In this document: positions 52,347 to 60,773 of the stretch, piece by piece
Position numbering within the stretch: the stretch's first letter is position 1
Layout: every line of letters starts with the position of its first letter
Origin: an uncultured Lachnospiraceae bacterium
Lineage (GTDB): Bacteria; Bacillota; Clostridia; Lachnospirales; Lachnospiraceae
DNA: 64,000 nucleotides
Direction of reading: 5' to 3'
Assembly: GCA_947575805.1 (NCBI GenBank)
Contig: CANPOY010000002.1
Location: forward strand, 1-64,000
Translations under genes and position numbers: made by a program
Notes under the pieces: model-generated
What the model saw: the letters and a program-made list of their open reading frames with translations, nothing else
Databases searched by the model: none
Told to the model about the DNA's origin: nothing

Positions 52347-55300
52347 TTAATCGGATTCCTTTTTAGGAATCTCCCGCATTCTCTTCAGTGCCTCTTCCCG
52401 CCCCAAACTTTCCAGCTGCCGCTTCTCACAGCCCGGCAGGGAAGTCTCAAAGCCACACACCCGCTTAAAGGCACACCAGGTACACGCCTCCTCGGTTCCC
52501 ATCTCATAAGGATTCAGTGAGATATTCCCGTCCAGGATCTCCCTGCCGATTCCCGCTATCTTTCTGGAGACATACTCGGACACCGTCTTCAGATCCCCGC
52601 CGCTCAATACGGAGGAACGGGCGCTGAAGGTTCCGTCCTTCTTCCGTTCCACGGGAATCACCTCCGACCTGCTCCACTCGCCACCGTCCAACCGTTCCAC
52701 GATTCCCGGCTCACTGCTGACTACCCCCTTCATCCGCAGCTGCCCGGCGATCTGTTCTTCAATCTCCTCCTCCGACAACTCCACCGGTGACTCCACGGCA
52801 GGATCATCAATATGGTAATACAAAAGCGCCGCGGGAAGAATCTCCCTGTGCGGATGCTTCTTTGCCTCTGCCTCCAGGGCCGCATTCATATACACCACCA
52901 GCTGCAGCTGCAGCCCGTAATACAGCGCTGCCAGGTCAAAGTGCCTGTCACCCGATTTGTAATCTACTACCTTCACATAAACCTTTCCATCCTCCTCCGC
53001 CACATCAATACGGTCAATCCGCCCCTGCAGCCTCATCTTCTCCTGCCCGGACAGGCTAATGTTCACGCTGTCCAGATCTTCGGCAAACCGGAAAGAAAGC
53101 TCATAGGCATCCGGCCGGAAGCTCCCCCTCTTCAGCTGCCTCTGCAGGGTCAGCACCGTTCTGGTGAGGATTCTTGCCATCCTGGTGAGAGCATACTCGT
53201 TCCTGGCACTGCTATAGAGCACCGTATCCCCATAGGAGGCAGCAAACAGCTCCAATGCCTCCCGCACAGTCTTTTCTGCAAACTCCTCCGGAAAATCAAA
53301 CCAGGTATACTGCCTCTCCTCCAGCTTTCCCGCAAACAGTTCCAGGACTCCGTGATACACGTTTCCCATGTCCGCCGTCTCAAAGGAAAATTCCCGGCGT
53401 TCCTTCAGAGTAAGTCCGTATTGCAGGAAATGCCTGTAGGCACAGGCCGCATAGGTCTCCAAACGCGATACGCTGTTCTCCAGGTATTTCCCGTAAAGTG
53501 CTTCCGCCACTACCGACGAAAGCCCGCTGTCACGATACCGCTTAAAAGCCGCTCCCCGCAGAAAGTCCCTTTCCTCCCGAAGCTTCTCATCATCGAAGGC
53601 CTGATATATGGCAAACACCTCCCGCTCCTTTTCCGGAGGCAGAACTCCCGCAGCATACTCCCGCAGCCCCCTGGCAAGATATCCGGCACCCTCCCGTCCC
53701 GTGACAATCTGTTCCAGTGGGCTGCGAAGCTCCGGATACTCCGTGCGGATACCGGGGAACAGCCTTTGCACTGTACCGATGAGGTAGGCGGGACGCAGGG
53801 ATTTGCCTGCGCTGTTTACCCTGGAATAGGCCAGATACAGCCTCTCGGAGGGCTTTGTCATGTTCAGGTACAGGTAAAGTCTCTGAATGAACATCTGCTG
53901 CCTGGGGCTGGGAGCCAGCTCCAGCCGGGACTCCCGCAGAAATTCCCTGTCCATATCGGAGATGATCCCCCCTTTGGAGGCGTTTTTGGGAATATTCCCG
54001 TCGTTGACCCCCAGGAAAAACAGCGCCTTCACCTGCTTTAAGCGGGTGCGCTCCATATCTCCCACTACCACCCGATCCACATTCTGGGGAATGATTCCCA
54101 CCTGAATCTCCCCGAAGCCTGCCTCCAGGATGTCCGCAAATTCCTGCAGGGATATAATCTCCTCCCCCAGAAGCTCATGGATCTGCTCCAGCAGCTCCAT
54201 AATCAACCGGTAGATCTGTGCATATTCCCGGGCTTTCGAAAGCTCCCCCTGGCCTGTAAACTCCGCCTCATAAGAAGCCAGTTTACTCTGCACCCCGGAC
54301 TGCATCAGAAAATCATAGAGCTTGTCCACATAATGCCGAACCGGTTCCCGGGCCTCCATGTGCAGCAGTTCAATCTGGGACAAAAACCGCTCCCGCAGCG
54401 AGTTTAGCTTTGCCAGCTCCTCTTCATCCTCTCCCATTGCCCTTGTCTTACGCGTAAAAAGGCGGCTATAGCAGCGATAGCCCCGGATTCCTGTCTCAAT
54501 CACGTAATTTTCCAGCACGTCCACCTCCGCAGGCTCCAGATCCGCCAGCCCGCTGCGAAGGTAGTGGAACACGGCCTCATAGGAAAAATCCTTTAAATAC
54601 AGTTCCAGTGCGCTCTTGATATATTCCACCATCGGATTTAAGACAATACCCCTGGTCCTGTCCAGGAAACAGGGAATCTCCATCTGTGCAAACTCTGTCT
54701 CCACATAGGGACCATAACCCTCCAGATCCCCCGTAATCACGGCAATATCCCTGTATGCCAGGCTGCCTTCCCGAACCAGCTCCCGGATCAGCAGTCCGGC
54801 CTGGTGCACTTCATCCCGGGGACTGGTGGTCTCAAATATGCGGATTTCCTGCTGTACCCCTTCATAAGGCTGCACATTGTACCGGAACAGGCTGCGCTCC
54901 AGGTGCCGCAGGGCAGGAGCGTCCTTGAAACGGTGTCTGTCCCGGAACACTACATCACATTTTTCCTCCAGCCGGTCTCTCCACTCTCTTTCCACGGACG
55001 AATCTCCCGGCAATATGAACAGATCCCGTTCTCTTGCCGCTCGGGCATCTTTTGCCAGCCTCTCCAGATCCGCCACGGTCTTTCCGCTCAGGTAGAAAAG
55101 TCGCTGCTCCCCGCCCGGCTCATAGGGATCTTCACCCTCACCCATAGTCACCGTTACGATCACTTCCCCGCAGAGCCGCATTAACTCCCGAATCACATTG
55201 TTCTGAATGGGTGTAAATCCGGTAAATCCGTCAAACACTACCACGCTGCCGGGAAGCAGCCGGGACTTTGAAAGCGAACGGCACAATACGTCCAGAGTTT

Positions 55301-55835
55301 CCTCGGTGGTAATATAATTACCCTGTATGTACTCCCGAAATCCCCTGTACAGGGTCTGCAGATCCTTCAGCTTCTGTACCAGGGCCCCCCGTCTTTCCGC
55401 AAATTCTATGAGCCCACTCACATCCTCCACGCTGATCCCGTACTGCATAAACTCCGAGATAGCACTTTTAACCTCATGGATATAGCCCTGTCTGCCCAGA
55501 AAGCTGCCCAGCACCGGCAGCTCTTCTTTTAAATCCGCCGCTATATTCTGCAGCACCAGGCTTTTCCCCGTATCGTCCAGCACCGGTGTGTCGTCCTTCC
55601 CCACCTCTTCCATGATACGATGATTCAGCCGCCCGAAACTGAGCACGTCTATGTTCATAATACCACCGCGGTCACTCAGCAGGACCAGATCCTTCTGGGT
55701 CTGCATGGTAAACTGGTCCGGTACAAGGAGCAGAAAATTTTTGTTCTTATCTTCCCCTGCCCTGCGGAGAATCTCTTCATAAAGATGTCTGCTCTTACCT
55801 GCTCCCGAGGGACCGAATACAAACCTTAAGCTCAT
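52347..55835 (-). CDS. addB: ATP-dependent helicase/deoxyribonuclease subunit B
   Basis: This is a 1162-residue subunit. It has an N-terminal P-loop FGPSGAGKS (7-15), the UvrD-like core, a C-terminal nuclease with VKVVDYKSG, and an iron-sulfur cluster formed by ACAYRHFLQYG and the terminal cysteines of TWCAFKRVCGFETSLPGC. The ATG overlaps the stop of the 3-methyladenine glycosylase gene by 4 bases. The 152-base gap to addA holds no recognised element. Confidence 0.97.
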   Translation of the reverse strand: MSLRFVFGPSGAGKSRHLYEEILRRAGEDKNKNFLLLVPDQFTMQTQKDLVLLSDRGGIMNIDVLSFGRLNHRIMEEVGKDDTPVLDDTGKSLVLQNIAADLKEELPVLGSFLGRQGYIHEVKSAISEFMQYGISVEDVSGLIEFAERRGALVQKLKDLQTLYRGFREYIQGNYITTEETLDVLCRSLSKSRLLPGSVVVFDGFTGFTPIQNNVIRELMRLCGEVIVTVTMGEGEDPYEPGGEQRLFYLSGKTVADLERLAKDARAARERDLFILPGDSSVEREWRDRLEEKCDVVFRDRHRFKDAPALRHLERSLFRYNVQPYEGVQQEIRIFETTSPRDEVHQAGLLIRELVREGSLAYRDIAVITGDLEGYGPYVETEFAQMEIPCFLDRTRGIVLNPMVEYIKSALELYLKDFSYEAVFHYLRSGLADLEPAEVDVLENYVIETGIRGYRCYSRLFTRKTRAMGEDEEELAKLNSLRERFLSQIELLHMEAREPVRHYVDKLYDFLMQSGVQSKLASYEAEFTGQGELSKAREYAQIYRLIMELLEQIHELLGEEIISLQEFADILEAGFGEIQVGIIPQNVDRVVVGDMERTRLKQVKALFFLGVNDGNIPKNASKGGIISDMDREFLRESRLELAPSPRQQMFIQRLYLYLNMTKPSERLYLAYSRVNSAGKSLRPAYLIGTVQRLFPGIRTEYPELRSPLEQIVTGREGAGYLARGLREYAAGVLPPEKEREVFAIYQAFDDEKLREERDFLRGAAFKRYRDSGLSSVVAEALYGKYLENSVSRLETYAACAYRHFLQYGLTLKERREFSFETADMGNVYHGVLELFAGKLEERQYTWFDFPEEFAEKTVREALELFAASYGDTVLYSSARNEYALTRMARILTRTVLTLQRQLKRGSFRPDAYELSFRFAEDLDSVNISLSGQEKMRLQGRIDRIDVAEEDGKVYVKVVDYKSGDRHFDLAALYYGLQLQLVVYMNAALEAEAKKHPHREILPAALLYYHIDDPAVESPVELSEEEIEEQIAGQLRMKGVVSSEPGIVERLDGGEWSRSEVIPVERKKDGTFSARSSVLSGGDLKTVSEYVSRKIAGIGREILDGNISLNPYEMGTEEACTWCAFKRVCGFETSLPGCEKRQLESLGREEALKRMREIPKKESD

Positions 55836-56542
55836 TTGTCATAACCCTTCTCAATGTAAAACCGCCACAAATACTCCGCTGCTTCCTCCGCATAGTCAAT
55901 ACCAATGCGCCTGGCTGCCCGAATCTGCGAGGATTCCACCAGAATTCCCTCAGTCACGTAAAAGCTGTCGCTCTCTGTCATATCTATATCATTATCTGCC
56001 CTGGATATGCCCATGGCAATACAGAGCTTGCCAGGCCCGTCGGCAAGGTGCTTTCCAAAGGAGGGAAGATTCACCTTCCCTGACTTCCCGTCCTCTGCTC
56101 TCCGACGCCGACGTCCTGCCGCTGCTTCCTGCCGCTGCTGTATCATCCGCCGCTCGGATTCCCCGTCCGCCGGAATTACGCTGCGTAACAGAACCGCCTG
56201 GGGAATCCCTTCCGTCATGGCGGCAATGTTCATACAACTATACATGCCGTAAATCAAATAGACATAGGAGGTCCCGCCGGCATGGTACATGGGCTCCGTG
56301 CGCTCCGTCCGTCTGCCGCCATAGGTATGGGACCCCTTGTCTTCCTCCCCCATATAACTCTCCACCTCGGTGATGATCCCCCTAACCGGGCCGGTCTTCG
56401 TTTCATGCACCAGAATCTTGCCCAGAAGCCCCCTGGCCACGGTAATGCCATCCCTGGCAAAGAAATCCCTCCCAAGCCGGAGCCGGCCTTCCGAACCGAT
56501 TTCCGGCATCCTGCTGCCCTGTGCCCTGTTACCTTCCACCAT
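55832..56542 (-). CDS. 3-methyladenine DNA glycosylase (AAG/MPG family)
   Basis: This is a 236-residue base-excision repair enzyme. Signature segments: ARGLLGKILVHE, ITEVESYMGEEDKGSHTYGGRRTERTEPMYHAGGTSYVYLIYGMYSCMNI (catalytic E in TEVE) and GKHLADGPGKLCIAMGI. A basic insertion (QEAAAGRRRRRAEDGKSGK) is unusual. It is first in an operon with addB and addA, joining base and strand-break repair; AGAAGGAGAAAA precedes its ATG and a TATACT -10 candidate lies about 25 bases upstream. Confidence 0.94.
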   Translation of the reverse strand: MVEGNRAQGSRMPEIGSEGRLRLGRDFFARDGITVARGLLGKILVHETKTGPVRGIITEVESYMGEEDKGSHTYGGRRTERTEPMYHAGGTSYVYLIYGMYSCMNIAAMTEGIPQAVLLRSVIPADGESERRMIQQRQEAAAGRRRRRAEDGKSGKVNLPSFGKHLADGPGKLCIAMGISRADNDIDMTESDSFYVTEGILVESSQIRAARRIGIDYAEEAAEYLWRFYIEKGYDK

Positions 56543-56658
56543 TTTTCTCCTTCTTAATTACACTGGCCCAAAGTATACATAATTGATCCGGCCGATTACT
56601 CAGCGAGCAATATTTGCCCTCGGGAATGGATCAAAAACATATACGGCCCGATACTGCA

Positions 56659-57924
56659 TCAATCCCCGAGTTCATCTTGCAGCTGCCTTATTTTTTCTTC
56701 GGCAAGTCGAAGCTTTGCTTCCGCCTCTTCGGCTCGTTTGCGCTGCTCTTCCGCCTTCCTGCGCTGCTCTTCCGCCTTCTTGCGCTGCTCTTCCGCCTTC
56801 CTGCGCTCTTCTTCCGCCTTCCTGCGCTCTTCTTCCGCCTTCCTGCGCTCTTCTTCCGCCTTCTTGCGCTCTTCTTCCGCCTTCTTGCGCTCTTCTTCCG
56901 CCTTCTTGCGCTCTTCTTCCGTCTTCTTGCGCTCTTCTTCCGTCTTCTTGCGCTCTTCTTCCGTCTTCTTACGCTGCTCCTCTGTCTTCCGGCGTTCTTC
57001 CTGTATGCTGATTTTCTCCATATTCTCAAACAAATATCCCATATCTCGCACTTTCACTTTCCGAACACATTGCGACCTTTCCTCCGCCGATGCGTCTATT
57101 TTAAGGCACAGACTTTCCATAACCGTCACCAAGACCTCCACGACGTGCTCCGGGCTATTCTGAATAATCCGATTCATTTTATCGGGCGGAATCTGTAAAA
57201 AGCGTTCCAGATCCATAGTGTTCTGTATTTTATTAATCAACATAATCAGGGACATTTCATTTCCCCGTTCCAAAAGCTCTCTGTCGCTGTAATCGTGAAT
57301 CCTGACTACCTCATATTGAAAATCGGGAATCCACCCCATAAACTCCGAGCTGTCACGGATTCTGCCGCACAGATGTCTGTCCGCCGTCCATTCCCGCCTG
57401 CCCTCATAATACACAACAGGAATGATTACAGGATAGCGAAATCTCTTTTGACCGCTGCATCCACCGTGAAGCTTCTCCACCTCTTTCCGGTACTCCGTCC
57501 ATATACATACCATATACCGCAGTAGCTGCATGGAAACGTCATATTCCACAAGACTCTTATGTTCAATCAGCGATACCAGAAACGGCGGCTCCGTTTTTCC
57601 GACCTTCTTCCCCCTTTCAATATCCAGAATCCGAATCCTCTTCACCGAATCCGAATTCAACTCCGTCCCCAGATAAGGATAATATCGTTCGGACACGTCT
57701 TCAATATCCTCCGGCTTCACATCCCTGAACAACGGCATATCCACGTTATCCCGCAAAAACTGTGCGCACAGGACCGCATTGCCAAATATAGACTTGCTGC
57801 TGATGTCCCTGTTGTGTTGATTGTACTTTCCTTCCATGCCCTGTGAAGTTCCACTTTCCCTGGTTGTCAGAGCCGCTGCCGTCGCCGGTCCTTCCGCAGG
57901 CAGCACGTTTTTTCTTTCCTTCAT
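56659..57924 (-). CDS. Rpn-family PD-(D/E)XK nuclease with heptad-repeat tail
   Basis: This is a 421-residue protein. The N-terminal 270 residues match the Rpn (recombination-promoting nuclease/transposase-like) family, with the catalytic strand FLVSLIEHKSLVEYD (E-x-K) and the dimerisation-type part YPVIIPVVYYEGRREW. The C-terminus is a charged coiled coil of 13 consecutive heptads (RKKAEEE, RRKAEEE, RKKTEEE and close variants). I chose the ATG at 57924 after AGGAGG; an upstream GTG is possible. Rpn proteins have been linked to DNA cleavage and, in some cases, phage defence; the role here is unknown. Confidence 0.85.
   Translation of the reverse strand: MKERKNVLPAEGPATAAALTTRESGTSQGMEGKYNQHNRDISSKSIFGNAVLCAQFLRDNVDMPLFRDVKPEDIEDVSERYYPYLGTELNSDSVKRIRILDIERGKKVGKTEPPFLVSLIEHKSLVEYDVSMQLLRYMVCIWTEYRKEVEKLHGGCSGQKRFRYPVIIPVVYYEGRREWTADRHLCGRIRDSSEFMGWIPDFQYEVVRIHDYSDRELLERGNEMSLIMLINKIQNTMDLERFLQIPPDKMNRIIQNSPEHVVEVLVTVMESLCLKIDASAEERSQCVRKVKVRDMGYLFENMEKISIQEERRKTEEQRKKTEEERKKTEEERKKTEEERKKAEEERKKAEEERKKAEEERRKAEEERRKAEEERRKAEEQRKKAEEQRRKAEEQRKRAEEAEAKLRLAEEKIRQLQDELGD
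56750..57010. repeat. 21-bp tandem repeat encoding heptads
   Basis: About 13 units of a 21-bp word (CTTCCTGCGCTCTTCTTCCGC type) occur in tandem, each coding seven residues, with variants that group in blocks of adjacent near-identical units. The pattern is that of slippage or unequal exchange, so copy number may vary between strains. Confidence 0.9.
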
Positions 57925-58028
57925 TCGTTCCTCCTGTTCCTGCACAGACAGGAGAATTGCTTTTCGCCAGTCTTGTGCACTGTTTCACTATTTTGTCTGA
58001 ATCGATGGCGAAAAGCCGATACACGGGA

Positions 58029-58101
58029 GCAAATATTTGCTTCCGATTTGGGAAAAAATAGATGTTATATTTACTATAACACAGACTTCTGTCCTGTACA
58101 A
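58029..58101 (-). promoter_or_regulatory. promoter and palindrome upstream of the Rpn gene
   Basis: Minus-strand TTGTAC (58096-58101), 17-bp spacer and TATAGT (58073-58078). GCAAATATTTGC (58029-58040), a perfect 12-base palindrome, sits in the 5' leader about 35 bases past the -10 and could be an operator or RNA hairpin. Confidence 0.6.
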
Positions 58102-58169
58102 GTCCTTCCGGCAAAAACTTTTCCGGATATTTGAAACGCCTGCCGCAGCGCTAATCTCTAAGTTGCATG

Positions 58170-58436
58170 CTACAATGCCGTAAAAGAAGATTCATCCTCC
58201 ACAAGGGGAATGGTTTCCGACTCTATGGATTCGATCCGGATATAGTTGCTTCTGTTAATCATAATCAGCATCCGGTCAATAGCTATTTCCGCCCCCTGGG
58301 CTTCCATCACCACAGAGCCGTCCCGTTCGTTCCTCACCCAGCCCGTGATATACATACCGCCGGCAGCGTACTTTGCCCGGGTTCTAAACCCGACGCCCTG
58401 CACTCTGCCCGTAAATCTGAAACGTTTCCTTACCAT
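58170..58436 (-). CDS. acyP: acylphosphatase
   Basis: This is an 88-residue enzyme hydrolysing acyl phosphates. The signature GRVQGVGFR holds the catalytic arginine, and GWVRNERDGSV the catalytic asparagine. I took the ATG behind GGAGAAGAAGGA. It follows the ABC-F gene by about 90 bases and may be co-transcribed with it. Confidence 0.93.
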   Translation of the reverse strand: MVRKRFRFTGRVQGVGFRTRAKYAAGGMYITGWVRNERDGSVVMEAQGAEIAIDRMLIMINRSNYIRIESIESETIPLVEDESSFTAL

Positions 58437-58529
58437 TCCTTCTTCTCCTGCCTGAAGCATCCTTCTCACATCCTGTATCCCATTTTACACGAAACGGCAT
58501 GAAAAAACAATACCGCGCAGGAGCAGCTT

Positions 58530-60074
58530 TCACTCCACCAGTACGAGCCCCTCCTCTGTCAGCCGATATACCTTTTCGCACACCTCCCCGATATATTTCC
58601 TGTCATGGGATATGCTGATAATAGCCCCCGGAAATTCGGTCAGCATTTTTCGTATCACAGGTCCAGACAAGGGAGAAAAGTTCCGGGTGGGCTCATCCAG
58701 TATCAGCACATTGGCTCCGCTCATACAGATTCGCAGGAGCAACAGCTTTGCCCGCTGCCCCCCAGACAGCTCCCTGACCGAGTGCTCCATTTCATCTGCC
58801 GTAAATTTCAGACTGCCAAGATATGTGCGTATCTTCGTATTCTCCTCTTTATCCCCCTTCTCTGCCAGGAATTCCACGGGTGTGACCTGCAAAGCCGCTC
58901 CGAAGCCTTCCGGGTCCGTATAATTCTGGGGAATATAGGCTGCCTTTATATCCGTTCTCTCCAGAAGCCCGGCAGCTATTGTCTTCAGCAGTGTGGTCTT
59001 ACCGGCGCCGTTATCCCCTGTCAAACAGATTTTCTCACTTCCTTTCACTCTGAGGCAAAGGTTACGGGCCAGCACACGCTCCCCCATCCTTAGCTCCGGC
59101 AGGGAGAGATCCAGCACCGTCTTCCCTGAGGGCAATTCTTTCATTTCCCCGAACTTCACAAAAATAGACTCTTCCACATCAGGAAATTCCGTCATCTGTT
59201 CGAAATCCTTCTCGAATCTCCGCTCCATGCTCTTGATGGCGTGCATTTTCTTTTTTAACAGCTGCGCACCATGGGGATCCTGCCTGGAAATCGTCTCCTG
59301 CTGATGCTCCACCTTTTGCTGGATGCGCATAAATTTTTCCTGCTGCTTTCTATATTCGCTGCGCTCTGCCCTGGCCAGCTGTTCCTGCTTTTGCAGCCCT
59401 CCCTTCCGCCGGTTCACGTAGGTCTCGTAATCAAGGGATTTCACTGTATGTCTGGCCTTTTGCTTTCTCTGAATCTGTTCCAAGTGAATAATCTTATTGG
59501 CCGTCCGCTCCAAAAGCGTTTCGTCATGGGAAATATAAAGCAGCGGCCCTTCCCAGCCCAAAATAAATTCCTCCAGCCACAGCAGGGTCTTTAAGTCAAT
59601 ATCGTTGGACGGTTCATCCAGCAGCAGCACATCCGGCTTCCGACATAAAATCCGAAGCAAACATATTTTGATTTTCTCCCCTCCCGACAGCGAGTTCATC
59701 CGCTGCTCCGAATACAAAAGCGGGATCGGCACATGAAGCTTCCCGGCATATGCCGCCAGCTCTTTTGGCTCACTTCCCTGGAATTCCGGCTCCCCACACA
59801 GGAACTCATATACACTCTTTTCCCGTTCTTCCGGTTCCAGTTCCTGACCCAAATATCCCAGCACAGAACGATTACGAATGATCTCACCGGAATACTCCAC
59901 ATAGTCTTCCACCATGGACTCCTCATAAATCAGCTTCAGTAATGTGGACTTCCCATTGCCCTCTTCACCGATCAGCGCCGCCTTGTCTCCCTCATTCAGC
60001 ACAAAAGACAGCTCCGACACCAGTTCCCGCAAATCTTTTTTATATGTTATACTTAAATTTTTGATCTGTATCAT
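58530..60074 (-). CDS. ABC-F family ribosome-associated ATPase
   Basis: This is a 514-residue soluble protein with two ABC domains and no membrane segment. Walker A motifs are GEEGNGKST and GDNGAGKTT, signatures NSLSGGEKIKI and ELSGGQRAKL, Walker B DVLLLDEPSNDID and NVLILDEPTRNFSPLS. An 80-residue charged linker between them (QKQEQLARAERSEYRKQQEKFMRIQQK) is the arm that reaches the ribosomal P site in ABC-F proteins. DEPTRNFSPLS is typical of antibiotic-resistance ABC-F proteins of the Lsa/Vga/Msr kinds. The ATG follows GGAAGGAGGGTCT. Expression appears attenuated (see leader). Confidence 0.9.
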   Translation of the reverse strand: MIQIKNLSITYKKDLRELVSELSFVLNEGDKAALIGEEGNGKSTLLKLIYEESMVEDYVEYSGEIIRNRSVLGYLGQELEPEEREKSVYEFLCGEPEFQGSEPKELAAYAGKLHVPIPLLYSEQRMNSLSGGEKIKICLLRILCRKPDVLLLDEPSNDIDLKTLLWLEEFILGWEGPLLYISHDETLLERTANKIIHLEQIQRKQKARHTVKSLDYETYVNRRKGGLQKQEQLARAERSEYRKQQEKFMRIQQKVEHQQETISRQDPHGAQLLKKKMHAIKSMERRFEKDFEQMTEFPDVEESIFVKFGEMKELPSGKTVLDLSLPELRMGERVLARNLCLRVKGSEKICLTGDNGAGKTTLLKTIAAGLLERTDIKAAYIPQNYTDPEGFGAALQVTPVEFLAEKGDKEENTKIRTYLGSLKFTADEMEHSVRELSGGQRAKLLLLRICMSGANVLILDEPTRNFSPLSGPVIRKMLTEFPGAIISISHDRKYIGEVCEKVYRLTEEGLVLVE

Positions 60075-60129
60075 AGACCCTCCTTCCGAAAGCCCGAAAA
60101 GTCTGCACATTATGCAAAACAGCGCATAC

Positions 60130-60162
60130 AAAAAAGTCTGCCTTCACATCCGAAAACAGACT
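60130..60162 (-). terminator. attenuator terminator in the ABC-F leader
   Basis: AGTCTG (60157-60162) pairs with CAGACT (60135-60140) and is followed on the minus strand by six T. It lies 56 bases before the ABC-F start. A second copy of GCAGACT at 60100-60106 could pair with the same arm and prevent terminator formation. Confidence 0.6.
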
Positions 60163-60327
60163 CATACACAAAAAACCTGCGGCATTCAACAGTCCATAGA
60201 ACATGGCTTGAAATAAGGCATTTGCCCCATTACCTGTGTAAACGAGTATGACAATCTGATCGGGATGCACAAACAAACCTACCTCTGATAGGCTTTCAAC
60301 ACAAAATGTTTGTTTTTTCCTCTCAAA

Positions 60328-60342
60328 TTATCTGCTACTCAT
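60328..60342 (-). CDS. four-codon leader peptide MSSR
   Basis: ATG AGT AGC AGA TAA follows AGGAGGAGAA, the strongest ribosome site in the leader, about 250 bases before the ABC-F ATG. Very short leader peptides ahead of a terminator are known to control antibiotic-inducible ABC-F and Erm genes. Its translation is inferred. Confidence 0.4.
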   Translation of the reverse strand: MSSR

Positions 60343-60418
60343 TTCTCCTCCTGTACGCTCTGGTATGATATACCGGCACCGCCGGCACGGGCAATAGTCA
60401 AATACTGCCGATGCCGTT

Positions 60419-60447
60419 AGTATAACACAGCTTATTTCATATGTCTA
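60419..60447 (-). promoter_or_regulatory. promoter of the ABC-F leader transcript
   Basis: Minus-strand TAGACA (60442-60447), 17-bp spacer and TATACT (60419-60424). A leader of about 335 bases follows, with a GC-rich repeat (GTGCCGG, twice) near its start. Confidence 0.65.
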
Positions 60448-60461
60448 TTCCTTTTATTTTA

Positions 60462-60599
60462 TTACCCACTGTTTTCATACCCGGTATCGAAACCCGGGAC
60501 TTCGGTTCCCTGCTGCCCCTCGTACGAATCGGACAGCTTATATACCTGGCGCTTCGGCTGATGGGCCGTCCCGTTATAGAACACCAGGAAGAAGCACAT
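60462..60599 (-). CDS. possible 45-residue ORF upstream of the ABC-F promoter
   Basis: The ORF starts MCFFLVFYNGTAHQPKR and ends PGFDTGYENSG. It has a hydrophobic start and polar tail; GGGATTTGGGGCA precedes the ATG closely. The DNA also forms two GC-rich hairpins (CCCGG/CCGGG and a UUCG-capped GGGAC stem). It may be a real small gene, a C-terminal remnant or a structured RNA. No family recognised. Confidence 0.3.
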   Translation of the reverse strand: MCFFLVFYNGTAHQPKRQVYKLSDSYEGQQGTEVPGFDTGYENSG

Positions 60600-60694
60600 T
60601 GCCCCAAATCCCTGCCCCTGCCTTCTGAAACCGGCATTTGAGTATAAAATGCAGGAGCATAGATAAACATAAAGCGAAAGGACTGACTGGAGTA

Positions 60695-60723
60695 TTGAGC
60701 AAATCTGTCCTCAATGCTATAAT
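60695..60723 (+). promoter_or_regulatory. promoter of the HAD-IIA phosphatase gene
   Basis: TTGAGC (60695-60700), 17-bp spacer and TATAAT (60718-60723). ATTGAG/CTCAAT inverted repeat (60694-60699, 60710-60715) spans the spacer and could be an operator. Confidence 0.75.
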
Positions 60724-60773
60724 AGCTTTATTCCTTTCGTGAATATTCTGATGTAAGGAGATTGTAAAACCGC

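Noticed and set aside
56750-57010. possible CRISPR array
   Set aside because: The repeats are 21-bp units with no spacers between them, in a coding frame.
56614-57198. leucine/phenylalanine-rich repeat protein on the plus strand
   Set aside because: It is the reverse reading of the Rpn heptad repeats; no ribosome site and repeats explained by the minus-strand coiled coil.
60480-60520. tRNA-like T-arm near TATCGAAACCCGGG
   Set aside because: No acceptor, D or anticodon stems could be paired around it.
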